This document shows positions 41,744 through 49,369 of a DNA stretch of 49,369 nucleotides, one piece after another. The notes below the pieces were generated by a model, which worked only from the letters and a program-made list of their open reading frames with translations, ran no database searches and was not told where the DNA came from. The stretch lies in assembly GCF_003946465.1 (NCBI RefSeq), contig NZ_RHOL01000020.1:1-49369 (forward strand). The letters run 5' to 3'. A program made the position numbers and the translations under genes. Position 1 is the first letter of the stretch. Every line of letters begins with the position of its first letter. The stretch is from Lacticaseibacillus hegangensis (GTDB lineage Bacteria; Bacillota; Bacilli; Lactobacillales; Lactobacillaceae).

Positions 41744-43047
41744 ACCTCAGCCCCCTTTACTGGCGCTGTCTTGCCCTTGGCTTCTTCCTCGAGCCGCGCA
41801 TTATCTGCAGCCTTGAAGAATGGGTAGTAAATGGCAACGGAAAGCACAACACAGATAAATTGCAGAATTGCCGCCGCAACACTGCCACCGCAAGCAAGGA
41901 ATCCACCAATAATCGGCGGCATAGTCCATGGCAACACGACCCCAGTGGTTAAAGGTACCAGCCCTGACAGCATGGCAAAATAGGTAATTGTTGCGTTTGC
42001 CAGTGGTGCCAGCAGGAATGGAATCAACATAATAGGGTTCAAAACTGTCGGAAAACTGAATAGGATCGCAGTATTGATGTTAAAAATGGCAGGAATCCCA
42101 GAAATTCGACCCAGTGTCTTGTACTCATGACTCTTGCTGAAGAACATTAAGCAAAGAGCCAGTCCGATGGTCGCACCGCCACCGCCCATGTAAACAAACA
42201 GATCAATGAATGGTTGCGTAATAATATTTGGCAAGTGCGCAGCCCCTTGAGCCATCGCGACCCGGTTAGCGTCAGTGAACTGCAACCAGATTGGCTGCAT
42301 CACGGTATTCACAATTTGACCACCATTGACGCCACAGAACCAGAACAGAGAGTTGAGCAGGATCGCAACAAATGTGCCGACCAATGAGCCGCCAATCAAG
42401 CTGAGTGGTTTACCGATAATGATGGCAAGCAGATTGTTCAGGCTACCAATCCCAACAGTACGAATAATCCAGGTCACTGCTTCAAAGAAAATCAAAATGA
42501 CAGTGCCTGGCACCAGTGCCATAAATGACTTACCGACCACATCCGGGACACTGTCCGGCATCTTGATCGTAATGTTTTTTTGAATGAACCAACGAAAGAT
42601 TTCTGCGGTAATGAAACCGACAATAATTGCGGTGAACAACCCCTGGCCGCCTAAGCCAGCGTAAGGAATACCTGCTGCCCCAGTCTTATCTGTGAGTGAC
42701 GGTGTTGTGAGCAACATACTTGCCAGCGCCAAGGCGCCCGCCGATAGGCCATCTGTGTTATAGGAAGTGGCCAACCGATAGGCCACCCCGAAACATGTGA
42801 ATAAGGCAATTAATCCAAAACTATTGCTGACCAAATTATTGAGTACAACATCCATCCCTACCTGGTGGAGCCAGTTGGTCCAACTGGTCACTGGAAAGCT
42901 GACAATTACTTGGAAAATCGAACCAATCAAGACCAGTGGCATCGCCAGCATAAAACCTTCACGTAACGCCTTGAGATGACGCTGTTTACTGATACGTTCG
43001 CCCAAAGGAGCTAGCTTGTTTTGCAAAAAAGCCATAAACGCGTGCAT
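41740..43047 (-). CDS. Divergent PTS IIC-family permease lacking conserved His and Glu
   Basis: Membrane protein of 435 residues of the lactose/cellobiose IIC family, recognisable throughout (KMPDSVPDVVGKSF, IPAIFNINTAILFSFPTVLNP). The two residues that approach the sugar 6-hydroxyl in the studied homologue ChbC are replaced: GIHG becomes GVNG (Asn241) and NINE becomes NINT (Thr326). The IIC at 25738-27072 in this same window has both. It may therefore carry an unusual sugar, or transport without phosphorylation. No IIA or IIB adjacent. Co-transcribed with the DUF4838 gene from a promoter with a built-in cre-like site. Confidence 0.87.
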   Translation of the reverse strand: MHAFMAFLQNKLAPLGERISKQRHLKALREGFMLAMPLVLIGSIFQVIVSFPVTSWTNWLHQVGMDVVLNNLVSNSFGLIALFTCFGVAYRLATSYNTDGLSAGALALASMLLTTPSLTDKTGAAGIPYAGLGGQGLFTAIIVGFITAEIFRWFIQKNITIKMPDSVPDVVGKSFMALVPGTVILIFFEAVTWIIRTVGIGSLNNLLAIIIGKPLSLIGGSLVGTFVAILLNSLFWFCGVNGGQIVNTVMQPIWLQFTDANRVAMAQGAAHLPNIITQPFIDLFVYMGGGGATIGLALCLMFFSKSHEYKTLGRISGIPAIFNINTAILFSFPTVLNPIMLIPFLLAPLANATITYFAMLSGLVPLTTGVVLPWTMPPIIGGFLACGGSVAAAILQFICVVLSVAIYYPFFKAADNARLEEEAKGKTAPVKGAEV

Positions 43048-43082
43048 AATGACATCTCCCTTTTATTTTTAAATTCGAACTT

Positions 43083-43111
43083 ATACTATAATGAAAACGC
43101 TTATTAGTCAA
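43083..43111 (-). promoter_or_regulatory. Promoter of the IIC-DUF4838 operon with internal cre-like site
   Basis: TTGACT (43111-43106), 17 bases, TAGTAT (43088-43083) on the minus strand. The spacer holds TGAAAACGCTTATT (plus strand 43092-43105), cre-like except the last two bases, so CcpA would compete with RNA polymerase. Confidence 0.65.
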
Positions 43112-43143
43112 CGACATTTTTTTACTTTTTAAAATTTAAATAG

Positions 43144-43161
43144 TGCAAGTGAGGGCTTGCA
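43144..43161. promoter_or_regulatory. Inverted repeat between divergent promoters, candidate ROK operator
   Basis: TGCAAG-TGAGGG-CTTGCA, a perfect 6-bp inverted repeat between the two divergent promoters, flanked by TTTAAAT and ATTTAAG. A candidate site for the divergently encoded ROK repressor. Confidence 0.4.
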
Positions 43162-43203
43162 TTTGTCAATTTAAGCCCAATGTTGCAGTGCTAACTGAAT
43201 CAT

Positions 43204-43232
43204 TTGATTTTTTTATTTTCTAAAGATAAACT
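43204..43232 (+). promoter_or_regulatory. Promoter of the ROK repressor gene
   Basis: TTGATT (43204-43209), 17 bases, TAAACT (43227-43232). Confidence 0.55.
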
Positions 43233-43253
43233 TGAACTAAGGGAGACATCATA

Positions 43254-44477
43254 ATGGCAGAATCGTTTAATACTAACCAGATCAACGTTGTTCAGTACCT
43301 GTACAGGCACCCTGCGGCAACCAGAACCGACATTACACAGATGCTCAACATTACACCAGCTACGGTTTCAGCCGTGATTGCTCAGCTCATTTCACTTCAT
43401 CTGGTAGTGGAAACCGGAGAAGAAATTGCGCGGACAACTGGTTCAGGACGAAAGCAAAAAATCATTTCACTAGACCCGAACTATGGCTGTCTGATCGGGG
43501 TCGATTTCACTCTGGCTGGGTTTGCCGCCTACGCGACCGACCTGACCGGGCATCATATCGATCACTCTTATCAACCGTATGAGGAGATCGCAGGCCAATC
43601 GCTCAACAGCAACGTGGCCAATGCAATCAACAACTTGGTCAGCGCACATCCAGAACGACACTTTATTGGGGTTGGCCTCTCGATTCCTGGACATTACGAT
43701 TCGGAGAATCATACGCTTATTTCAAACAATCAGATGTGGCAAGGTTTTGACCTTAAAATCATCGCGGCGGATATCAGTCTGCCAATTGTCGCAGAGAACA
43801 ACGTTGAGTGTATGGCCATGGCCCAATACCTGTTTGACGTCGAAAGCACGCCCGAGAACTTTCTGTTCATGCATGCAGGGTTTGGTCTATACTGTGCTTT
43901 TCTTCAATCGAAGGGCTTACATCCAAAGCGCAATTACTATATTGGTGAAATTGGTCATACAGTCGTCGATCCGGAAGGCTTTCAGTGTGAGTGTGGGAAG
44001 CGTGGCTGTCTCCAGACCTATATCTCCGAAACTTGGCTGGTTAAGCGTGCCAGGGACCTCTACCAATCTTCTTCAATCACTGTTCTCCGCTCTTTGGTCA
44101 AATCACCGGATAAAATCAATTTGGACACCATTCTCGCGGCATACAGGCTGGGCGATTCCTACATCACCAAGATGCTGCAAGATGGCCTACATTACTTGGC
44201 AATCGCCGTCGCCAACTTACTGATGATGTCTGACGCCGACGCCATCTACCTTAATAGTCGACTGCTCCAAGATCCCGCCTTTAGCGACCAGGTTCTCGCC
44301 ACCATCAATAATCAACTCCGGTTTATTCCAACGAAGAAAAATACTTCAGTGGAGGTCGTTAAGTATGACAACACCCGTGCCGCTCGAGGGGCGTGTGCAT
44401 TAGCTGCGCTGGCGTTTGTTGTGCAAAATCCGGGCTATCAAGCAATTGCACTCTCCGCAAGTACTAATCACCATTAA
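43254..44477 (+). CDS. ROK-family transcriptional repressor
   Basis: Protein of 407 residues: N-terminal winged helix (about 1-70, TRTDITQMLNITPATVSAVIAQL) and a ROK sugar-binding domain with GVGLSIPGHYD, NNVECMAMAQ and the zinc motif ECGKRGCLQTY. NagC/XylR type; it should bind an unphosphorylated or phosphorylated sugar and release DNA. Transcribed away from the IIC-DUF4838 operon, which it most likely controls. GGGAGAC ribosome binding site before ATG 43254. Confidence 0.9.
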   Translation: MAESFNTNQINVVQYLYRHPAATRTDITQMLNITPATVSAVIAQLISLHLVVETGEEIARTTGSGRKQKIISLDPNYGCLIGVDFTLAGFAAYATDLTGHHIDHSYQPYEEIAGQSLNSNVANAINNLVSAHPERHFIGVGLSIPGHYDSENHTLISNNQMWQGFDLKIIAADISLPIVAENNVECMAMAQYLFDVESTPENFLFMHAGFGLYCAFLQSKGLHPKRNYYIGEIGHTVVDPEGFQCECGKRGCLQTYISETWLVKRARDLYQSSSITVLRSLVKSPDKINLDTILAAYRLGDSYITKMLQDGLHYLAIAVANLLMMSDADAIYLNSRLLQDPAFSDQVLATINNQLRFIPTKKNTSVEVVKYDNTRAARGACALAALAFVVQNPGYQAIALSASTNHH

Positions 44478-44525
44478 TTGATGTGCTGAATAGCTCACTG
44501 GATCAACAGACTGTCATCAAACCAA

Positions 44526-44573
44526 TAAAAAATCAGGATTCTCCAGTAAGACACGGGAGAGTCCTGATTTTTT
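44526..44573. terminator. Bidirectional terminator
   Basis: AATCAGGATTCTCC (44531-44544) paired with GGGAGAGTCCTGATT (44555-44569), with A-tract and T-tract on the two sides. It closes the ROK gene and the convergent cysK. Confidence 0.9.
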
Positions 44574-44586
44574 GGCTCAAATAAGA

Positions 44587-45504
44587 TTAAAACTTGAACA
44601 GGTCGGTCGACAGGTACCGCTCACCGTTATCCGGCGCCACGGTGACCACGGTCTTGCCGGCACCCAGCTTCTGAGCCAGCTCGATTGCGCCAAAGATGTT
44701 CGCCCCAGCGGAAATACCTGGCAGGAACCCTTCCTCGCGGCTGACCTGCTTGGCCATCGCGAAAGCCTGATCAGAGGTGACCTCGACGACGTCCTGGTAC
44801 AAGTCCGTGTCCAGTACCTCAGGCACGAAGCCGGCAGAGATGCCTTGAATCTTGTGCTTGCCGCCGTGGCCTTCCTTGAGCACCGGGCTTTCGGCCGCCT
44901 CCAGCGCGTAAATCTGCACGGCTGGGTTGATCTTTTTCAGGGCACGACCGACCCCGGTCAGTGTGCCGCCGGTGCCGACGCCCGCAACAAACACGTCAGG
45001 GGTCTTGCCGCCAAAGTCCGCGATTATCTCCTCGCCGGTCGTTTTCTCGTGAATGTCTGGATTTGCTGGGTTGTCGAACTGGCTTGGCATGAAGTAGCCG
45101 TGTGCCTGCGCCAGCGCCTTGGCCTTCTTGATTGCGCCGGGCATGCCATCGACGCCCGGCGTCAGGATCAGCTCGGTGCCGTAGCCCTGAATCAGCGCGC
45201 GGCGCTCTACACTCATGCTCTCAGGCATCACAATGATCATGTGGTACCCCTTGGCGGCGGCGACCATCGATAGACCGATGCCCGTGTTGCCAGACGTGGC
45301 CTCGATGAGGGTGCCACCCGGCTTCAGCGCGCCGCTTTGCTCGGCGGCTTCAATCATGGACAGCCCGATGCGGTCCTTCACCGAGCCGCCGGGGTTAAAG
45401 AATTCCAGCTTGACGTAAACGTCCGCGGCCCCGGCTGGCACCACATGATTCAGCTTGACCATTGGCGTTTTGCCAATCAATTCCGTAATGTTGTTCGCAA
45501 TCAT
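44587..45504 (-). CDS. cysK: Cysteine synthase A
   Basis: PLP enzyme of 305 residues that makes cysteine from O-acetylserine and sulfide. Schiff-base lysine is Lys43 in [10 protein letters not shown]; the substrate loop is [10 protein letters not shown] and the phosphate loop [11 protein letters not shown]. Start at MIANNITEL (45504) with AAGGAG eight bases upstream; a longer frame to 45585 lies inside metA. Its ATG overlaps the metA stop in TGATG. Coupling to metA in lactobacilli suggests it could also act on O-acetylhomoserine-linked sulfur metabolism; not shown here. Confidence 0.94.
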   Translation of the reverse strand: MIANNITELIGKTPMVKLNHVVPAGAADVYVKLEFFNPGGSVKDRIGLSMIEAAEQSGALKPGGTLIEATSGNTGIGLSMVAAAKGYHMIIVMPESMSVERRALIQGYGTELILTPGVDGMPGAIKKAKALAQAHGYFMPSQFDNPANPDIHEKTTGEEIIADFGGKTPDVFVAGVGTGGTLTGVGRALKKINPAVQIYALEAAESPVLKEGHGGKHKIQGISAGFVPEVLDTDLYQDVVEVTSDQAFAMAKQVSREEGFLPGISAGANIFGAIELAQKLGAGKTVVTVAPDNGERYLSTDLFKF

Positions 45505-46316
45505 CAAATCCGCTCCTTTACTTGTTGTTCCTTCGCCACGCGGGCGACCCATTGATCGAAAAAGACGTGCTGGGTCTGTTCCCACTTAAACTGCGGTCCG
45601 CTCATAGTCGCGGGATCCGCAAAGTAATGCTCGGGCTTGCGGTAGAACCGGTCGGGGTGTGCCGCGACCTCACGCTGGTACTCGTGCAACAGCCCCTTTT
45701 GCCCGTACTCCAGGTGGGCGAACATGAACGTCTGCTGCGCCTGCCGGTTGCCAGCCAAAAACAGCGCACCATCCGTTGTCGTGGCCTCCAGTCGCAGCCG
45801 CGGATCCGCATCGATCTGGTCACGGTCCATTTCGGCGTAGCGCGCATGTGCCGCGTAAAAACCTTCGGGCAGGCCAGCAAGCAAGCTCGATGGCGCGATC
45901 AGGTGGTGCGGGTACACGCCGAACAGCTTGTGCGGCAACATGTGTTTCTTAATGCCGTAAAAATGATCCAGCGCGGCCATCCCGCCCCAGCACAGGTACA
46001 GCTGAGTCACCCGATGCACAGCCAGCACGTCCATCAGCGCCCGCGCCTCATCGATGTACGTCACGTCATCGAAGGCGAACTTCTCGATTGGGGCGCCGGT
46101 GATGATGAACCCGGCCATCCGAGCCGCCGCGGTCATGTCCAGCGGCGCTAGAATGCGGCCGACGTCAGCCGGCACGCCGCCGGGGTAGTGCGTCTTAGGG
46201 TAGTAGAAATGCAGCTCGACCGGCACGCCGGCATGCGTCAGCACCTTGGTAAAACGCGCGTTAGTTTCGGCTTTGTCGTGCATGACATTCAGAATTCCGA
46301 TTTTCAGCGGTTGCAT
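45504..46316 (-). CDS. metA: Homoserine O-acyltransferase, MetA family
   Basis: Acylates homoserine for methionine synthesis. The 270-residue class I glutamine amidotransferase-like protein has [13 protein letters not shown], the catalytic cysteine in YLCWGGMAA (Cys109), and a conserved His and Glu in the later part (HARYAEMD). It is shorter at the N-terminus than the E. coli enzyme (about 309 residues) but complete from [12 protein letters not shown] on. Whether acetyl-CoA or succinyl-CoA is used cannot be read safely. First gene of the metA-cysK operon. Confidence 0.9.
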   Translation of the reverse strand: MQPLKIGILNVMHDKAETNARFTKVLTHAGVPVELHFYYPKTHYPGGVPADVGRILAPLDMTAAARMAGFIITGAPIEKFAFDDVTYIDEARALMDVLAVHRVTQLYLCWGGMAALDHFYGIKKHMLPHKLFGVYPHHLIAPSSLLAGLPEGFYAAHARYAEMDRDQIDADPRLRLEATTTDGALFLAGNRQAQQTFMFAHLEYGQKGLLHEYQREVAAHPDRFYRKPEHYFADPATMSGPQFKWEQTQHVFFDQWVARVAKEQQVKERI

Positions 46317-46341
46317 ACCCCGCCCCCTTTCGTAGCCTTAC

Positions 46342-46369
46342 AGTCTACCTGAGTGGCCGAAAAAATCAA
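46342..46369 (-). promoter_or_regulatory. Promoter of metA-cysK
   Basis: TTGATT (46369-46364), 16 bases, TAGACT (46347-46342) on the minus strand. No T-box or riboswitch fits in the 26 bases before metA. Confidence 0.6.
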
Positions 46370-46415
46370 GATAATTTTGTAATCGTTTACTTGCTTATCT
46401 TAGCGCATCGAGACT

Positions 46416-46450
46416 CAAAAAATCCGGCAGGCCGCTTGGCCGTGCCGGAT
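46416..46450 (-). terminator. Terminator of copB
   Basis: Minus-strand ATCCGGCACGGCC / GGCCTGCCGGAT with AAGC loop, followed by six T. Confidence 0.92.
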
Positions 46451-46466
46451 CTTCAAAACTACCTGA

Positions 46467-48620
46467 TTAAAGTTTCAAACTCATCGCGTTCAGCGCCACA
46501 ATCACCGTGGACGCGGACATGACCAGCGCGCCGGCCGCCGGGCTCAAAATAATCCCGATTCCGGCCAGAACCCCGGCCGCCAGCGGCAGCGCCAGGATGT
46601 TGTAACCAGCGCCCCACCAGAGGTTCTGAATCATTTTGCGGGTCGTGACGCGACCCAGATGCAGGAACGTCAGGATGTCCTGCGGGTCGCTTTTAACCAG
46701 CACGACATCCGCTGAATCAATGGCGACATCCGTGCCGGCACCGATGGCAATGCCAATCTCCGCGCGGGCCAGGGCCGGCGCGTCGTTCACGCCGTCGCCG
46801 ACCATCGCGACCCTGTGACCCTGGCTTTGATACTGCCGCACGATTTTGGCCTTGTCCTCCGGCTTCAGCTCGGCGTGAACCTGAATATCGCCCAGCCGGT
46901 GTGCCACGACAGCGGCGGCCGCCTGGTTGTCCCCGGTCAGCATCACCGGTTCAATGCCTTGCGCGCGCAGCCCGTCGATCAGTGCCTGTGCATCCGGCTT
47001 GATCTCATCCCCTTGCGCGATCAGGCCAAGTACCGTCTGACCCGCCAGCAAAAATGAAATCGAGTTGCCGGCTGAGGCAAGCTTGTCAAACGCGTCCAGG
47101 TCGTAGCCGATACTGTGCTCGCTCAAGTAGTTGGCGGTAACGATGGCATATTCGGTGCCGTCGACCGTGCCTTGCAGCCCGACGCCTTGCAGCGTCTGCA
47201 CATTCTCGGCCGCCGGCGTCTTGACCTTCCGTGCCTGGGCTTCAGCTAGAATGCCGGTGGCCAGCGGGTGGCTGGAGCCGGCTTCGAGGGCCGCGAACAA
47301 TCCCAGTACAGTGTTCTCGTCTGTGCTGTCAGTGAAGGACTTCACCGCGTTGACCTTGAAGGTGCCTTCGGTCAACGTGCCGGTTTTGTCCATCAGCATG
47401 GTGTCGATTTTGCCTGCAGTTTCCAGCGCCTGGCGGTTGCGAACCAGCAGACCCCGGCCAGCGGCCAGGCTCGTCGAGCGCGCCACGACCAGCGGAATCG
47501 CCAAGCCCAGCGCGTGCGGGCAGGCGATGACCAGCACTGTTACCAGCCGGTTGAGCCCCGTATCCAGGCCGGCGATCCCGGTCCAAACGAAGAACGCAAT
47601 CAGCCCAATCAGTAGGGCCGCGTAAAACAGGTAGCGCGACACGACGTCTGCCATGGTTTCGGCGCGCGACTTGTCGGCCTGTGCGTCGGCCACCAGCTTG
47701 GCGACCTGCGCCAGGTAGCCGGATTCGCCAGTTCCTGTGACTTGGACAGTGAGCGTCCCATTACCATTGACCGCGCCGCCGATGACCTGATCACCGACGT
47801 GTTTTTCAATGGCCTTGGCCTCACCAGTGACCAGCGCCTCGTTGACCGCGCTAGTGCCGGCCTTAACAATCCCGTCAGCCGGAATCTTTTCCCCGGCCTG
47901 CACGAGCACCGAAGCGCCTTCTTGCAACTTGGCCAGCGCGATGTCAGCCGTGGTCCCGTCCGCCTGCAGCATATGCGCTGAGCCTGGCAGCAGGGCCGCC
48001 ATTTTCGACATCACGTCGCCCGCGTTCATCACCGCGTTCATTTCGATCCAGTGACCCAGCAGCATGATGACGATCAGGCTGGCGAGCTCCCAGAAGAAGT
48101 CCATCGTGTGCGCGCCTGGGCTCACGAAGTGGTTCATCACGAAGGCGTACACACTATAAAGGTAAGCAACGCTGATGCCCATTGCGATGAGGGTCATCAT
48201 CGCCGGCGCCTTGTCCTTGAGCTCGCCCTTAGCGCCACTCAGAAACGGCTGCCCGCCGTAGAAGAACAGGAACGTCGACAGCGCGAGCACCAGCCAGTCG
48301 GAGCCCGGAAAAGTGAACTGGAACGGCAGGTGCAAGCCCATGAATGGGGACAGCACGAACACTGGAATCGCTGCGACCAGCGACAGCCAGAATTTCTGCT
48401 TGAAGGCGCCCATATTCATGTGGCCCATGCCTGGCATATCCATATCCATGTCATCCATGTCCATGCCGCCCATGTTCGGGTCATCGTTGCTGACCATTTT
48501 CATTGCATCGCTGCCGCTGACCATTTTCATGCCAGGCATAGTCTCATGGCTAGCCTGGCTAGCCACCGGTTTTTTCATCTGGTGGTCCTGGGACATCTCG
48601 TGGTTCGTTTCGTCACTCAT
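46467..48620 (-). CDS. copB: Copper-exporting P1B-type ATPase, CopB type
   Basis: Pumps copper (or silver) out of the cell at the cost of ATP. The 717-residue product lacks CxxC metal-binding domains and instead has a Met/His/Asp-rich N-terminus (about 7-70). Core motifs: membrane site CPH (Cys367-Pro-His369, the CopB-type variant of CPC), phosphorylation site DKTGTLTEG (Asp411), MLTGDN and MVGDGVNDAPAL, and a typical C-terminal helix pair ending in NAMSLKL. It follows copY by 12 bases in a copper-regulated operon. No copZ chaperone or copA is in the window. Confidence 0.94.
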   Translation of the reverse strand: MSDETNHEMSQDHQMKKPVASQASHETMPGMKMVSGSDAMKMVSNDDPNMGGMDMDDMDMDMPGMGHMNMGAFKQKFWLSLVAAIPVFVLSPFMGLHLPFQFTFPGSDWLVLALSTFLFFYGGQPFLSGAKGELKDKAPAMMTLIAMGISVAYLYSVYAFVMNHFVSPGAHTMDFFWELASLIVIMLLGHWIEMNAVMNAGDVMSKMAALLPGSAHMLQADGTTADIALAKLQEGASVLVQAGEKIPADGIVKAGTSAVNEALVTGEAKAIEKHVGDQVIGGAVNGNGTLTVQVTGTGESGYLAQVAKLVADAQADKSRAETMADVVSRYLFYAALLIGLIAFFVWTGIAGLDTGLNRLVTVLVIACPHALGLAIPLVVARSTSLAAGRGLLVRNRQALETAGKIDTMLMDKTGTLTEGTFKVNAVKSFTDSTDENTVLGLFAALEAGSSHPLATGILAEAQARKVKTPAAENVQTLQGVGLQGTVDGTEYAIVTANYLSEHSIGYDLDAFDKLASAGNSISFLLAGQTVLGLIAQGDEIKPDAQALIDGLRAQGIEPVMLTGDNQAAAAVVAHRLGDIQVHAELKPEDKAKIVRQYQSQGHRVAMVGDGVNDAPALARAEIGIAIGAGTDVAIDSADVVLVKSDPQDILTFLHLGRVTTRKMIQNLWWGAGYNILALPLAAGVLAGIGIILSPAAGALVMSASTVIVALNAMSLKL

Positions 48621-48632
48621 ATAAAGTTCCTC

Positions 48633-49091
48633 CTAGCATTGGCAATCGGCGTCGGCTTCAGTTTCAGCCGGGTCTGGGGGCAGGCAATCACACGGCACGG
48701 TTGCCGGGGCGTCCTGCGCCTTGGCCGCCAGAATTGTCTGCAGCTGCGCAATGTCACTTTTCGTCAGCGGGGTCTGCGCCAGCAGGTGCGCCAGCGTCGT
48801 GCCCTTCTTCATCGCACAAAGGTGGTTGAACAACTCGGACACGGTTTCGTCCATCGCCGTTGTTTCCTCAACAGTGGCGTGATAGACGAACTTGCGACCG
48901 TCCTTCGTAGTGGCCAGCAGGCCCTTTTTGACCAGCCGCCCCAGCAGCGTCTTAATGGTCGAATCGGACCAGTCGCGCTTGCGCTGGAGCAAGGTAATCA
49001 GCTCGCCGGTCTGCACGCTGCCCTTGGTCCAGACAATGCGCATGAGATCCCATTCGCTTGGGGTAATTTCGTCGATTTTCGTATCCATCAT
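48633..49091 (-). CDS. copY: CopY/TcrY-family copper-responsive repressor
   Basis: Winged-helix repressor of 152 residues, BlaI/MecI-like at the N-terminus (about 8-75, ITPSEWDLMRIVW). It has the CopY metal hook at the C-terminus: CDC (134-136) and CQC (150-152). Zinc-bound it represses; Cu(I) displaces zinc and releases DNA. The spacer between the two CxC motifs is 13 residues, longer than the four in E. hirae CopY. Start at the first of two adjacent ATG codons; AAGGAG favours either. Heads the copper operon. Confidence 0.94.
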   Translation of the reverse strand: MMDTKIDEITPSEWDLMRIVWTKGSVQTGELITLLQRKRDWSDSTIKTLLGRLVKKGLLATTKDGRKFVYHATVEETTAMDETVSELFNHLCAMKKGTTLAHLLAQTPLTKSDIAQLQTILAAKAQDAPATVPCDCLPPDPAETEADADCQC

Positions 49092-49107
49092 CGTTTCTCC
49101 TTACGTT

Positions 49108-49158
49108 TACGTTTGTAAACCTCGAGAATCAGTATAGCACCTGGTCTACATTTGTCAA
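49108..49158 (-). promoter_or_regulatory. copYB promoter with two cop boxes
   Basis: TTGACA (49158-49153), 16 bases ending in TGC, TATACT (49136-49131). Two cop boxes of the form KACAnnYGTA: GACAAATGTA (49156-49147) overlapping the -35, and TACAAACGTA (49117-49108) between the -10 and the start codon. Both are as expected for CopY control. Confidence 0.88.
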
Positions 49159-49185
49159 CGAAGCAATCGCACTATTTTTAGGCAA

Positions 49186-49228
49186 AACAAAACGACCACC
49201 ATCGACAGACAGTGATCGTCTTGATGAA
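49186..49228 (-). terminator. Possible terminator of a gene right of the window
   Basis: Minus-strand ACGATCAC / GTGGTCGT with a long loop, followed by TTTGTTTTG. Confidence 0.4.
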
Positions 49229-49313
49229 AAGTTGCGTTAGGCGCTGCAGCTTTTCTGCTTGCTGGGACTCGCCCTCAAGCGAAACCCATCAACCTGGATT
49301 ATTCATAGAATTT

Positions 49314-49361
49314 CAAAAAAGCAGCGCAATCCCACGATTCACACGGGACTGCGCTGCTTTG
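49314..49361 (-). terminator. Strong terminator at the right edge
   Basis: Minus-strand AAAGCAGCGCAGTCCC / GGGATTGCGCTGC stem with one mismatch, followed by TTTTTT. It probably ends a minus-strand gene beyond the window. The bases between 49229 and 49313 show nothing. Confidence 0.8.
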
Positions 49362-49369
49362 GTGTTTCA

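Noticed and set aside
43048-43253. Possible small RNA in the divergent region
   Set aside because: The repeat at 43144-43161 is better explained as an operator; no terminator follows it.

Overview
The window reads as a stretch of chromosome from a GC-rich member of the Lactobacillaceae (a Lacticaseibacillus- or Schleiferilactobacillus-like Firmicute). The signs are Bacillota-type AGGAGG ribosome binding sites, rho-independent terminators after most genes, T-box and L-box leaders, PTS IIC permeases of the lactose/cellobiose family, CopY/CopB, MazEF, BrnQ, SstT and an acetylated-intermediate lysine pathway. The genus is inference. No rRNA, tRNA or CRISPR array was seen.

Layout. 1-104: 5' end of a group II intron lying directly behind the terminator of a cold-shock gene (minus strand). 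0.1-9.1 kb: cold-shock protein, a membrane protein with a PH-like tail, NADP-glutamate dehydrogenase, Na+/serine-threonine symporter, fructokinase, an antitoxin-like HTH protein whose terminator lies inside its reading frame, and a two-gene heterodimeric ABC exporter. 9.2-15.3 kb: lysine/diaminopimelate operon dapH-dapL-dapA-dapB-patA-asd behind a lysine riboswitch, with aspartokinase transcribed divergently (15.4-16.8 kb). 16.8-21.7 kb: a protein with two IIB-like domains, metQ behind a methionine T-box plus a large extra hairpin, a DapE-like deacylase, a lone RmlC-like epimerase and rpiA.

21.8-30.95 kb is visibly lower in GC and holds a compact cell-wall sugar (MurNAc) scavenging cluster: Eis-like acetyltransferase, MurR-type regulator, a 3-TM protein, NamZ-type exo-muramidase without signal peptide, an acylphosphatase-like protein lacking its catalytic residues, PTS IIC, MupG, BadF-type amino-sugar kinase, and, divergently, an esterase and MurQ. 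Together they can turn MurNAc-GlcNAc, phosphorylated or not, into GlcNAc-6-P.

31-39.7 kb returns to high GC: brnQ behind an isoleucine T-box, a YvrJ-like/GH25 mini-cassette, a metallophosphoesterase, an HSL-type esterase, a MazEF/PemIK pair with an operator palindrome, a lipoprotein with two FMN-binding repeats, and YdbS/YdbT PH-domain membrane proteins. 39.8-44.5 kb is a second lower-GC module: a cytoplasmic DUF4838 protein translationally coupled to an unusual PTS IIC, with a divergent ROK repressor. This is the best candidate for an undescribed sugar-utilisation system, because the permease lacks both residues conserved in phosphorylation-coupled IIC proteins. 44.6-49.3 kb: metA-cysK and a copper-resistance operon copY-copB with two cop boxes.
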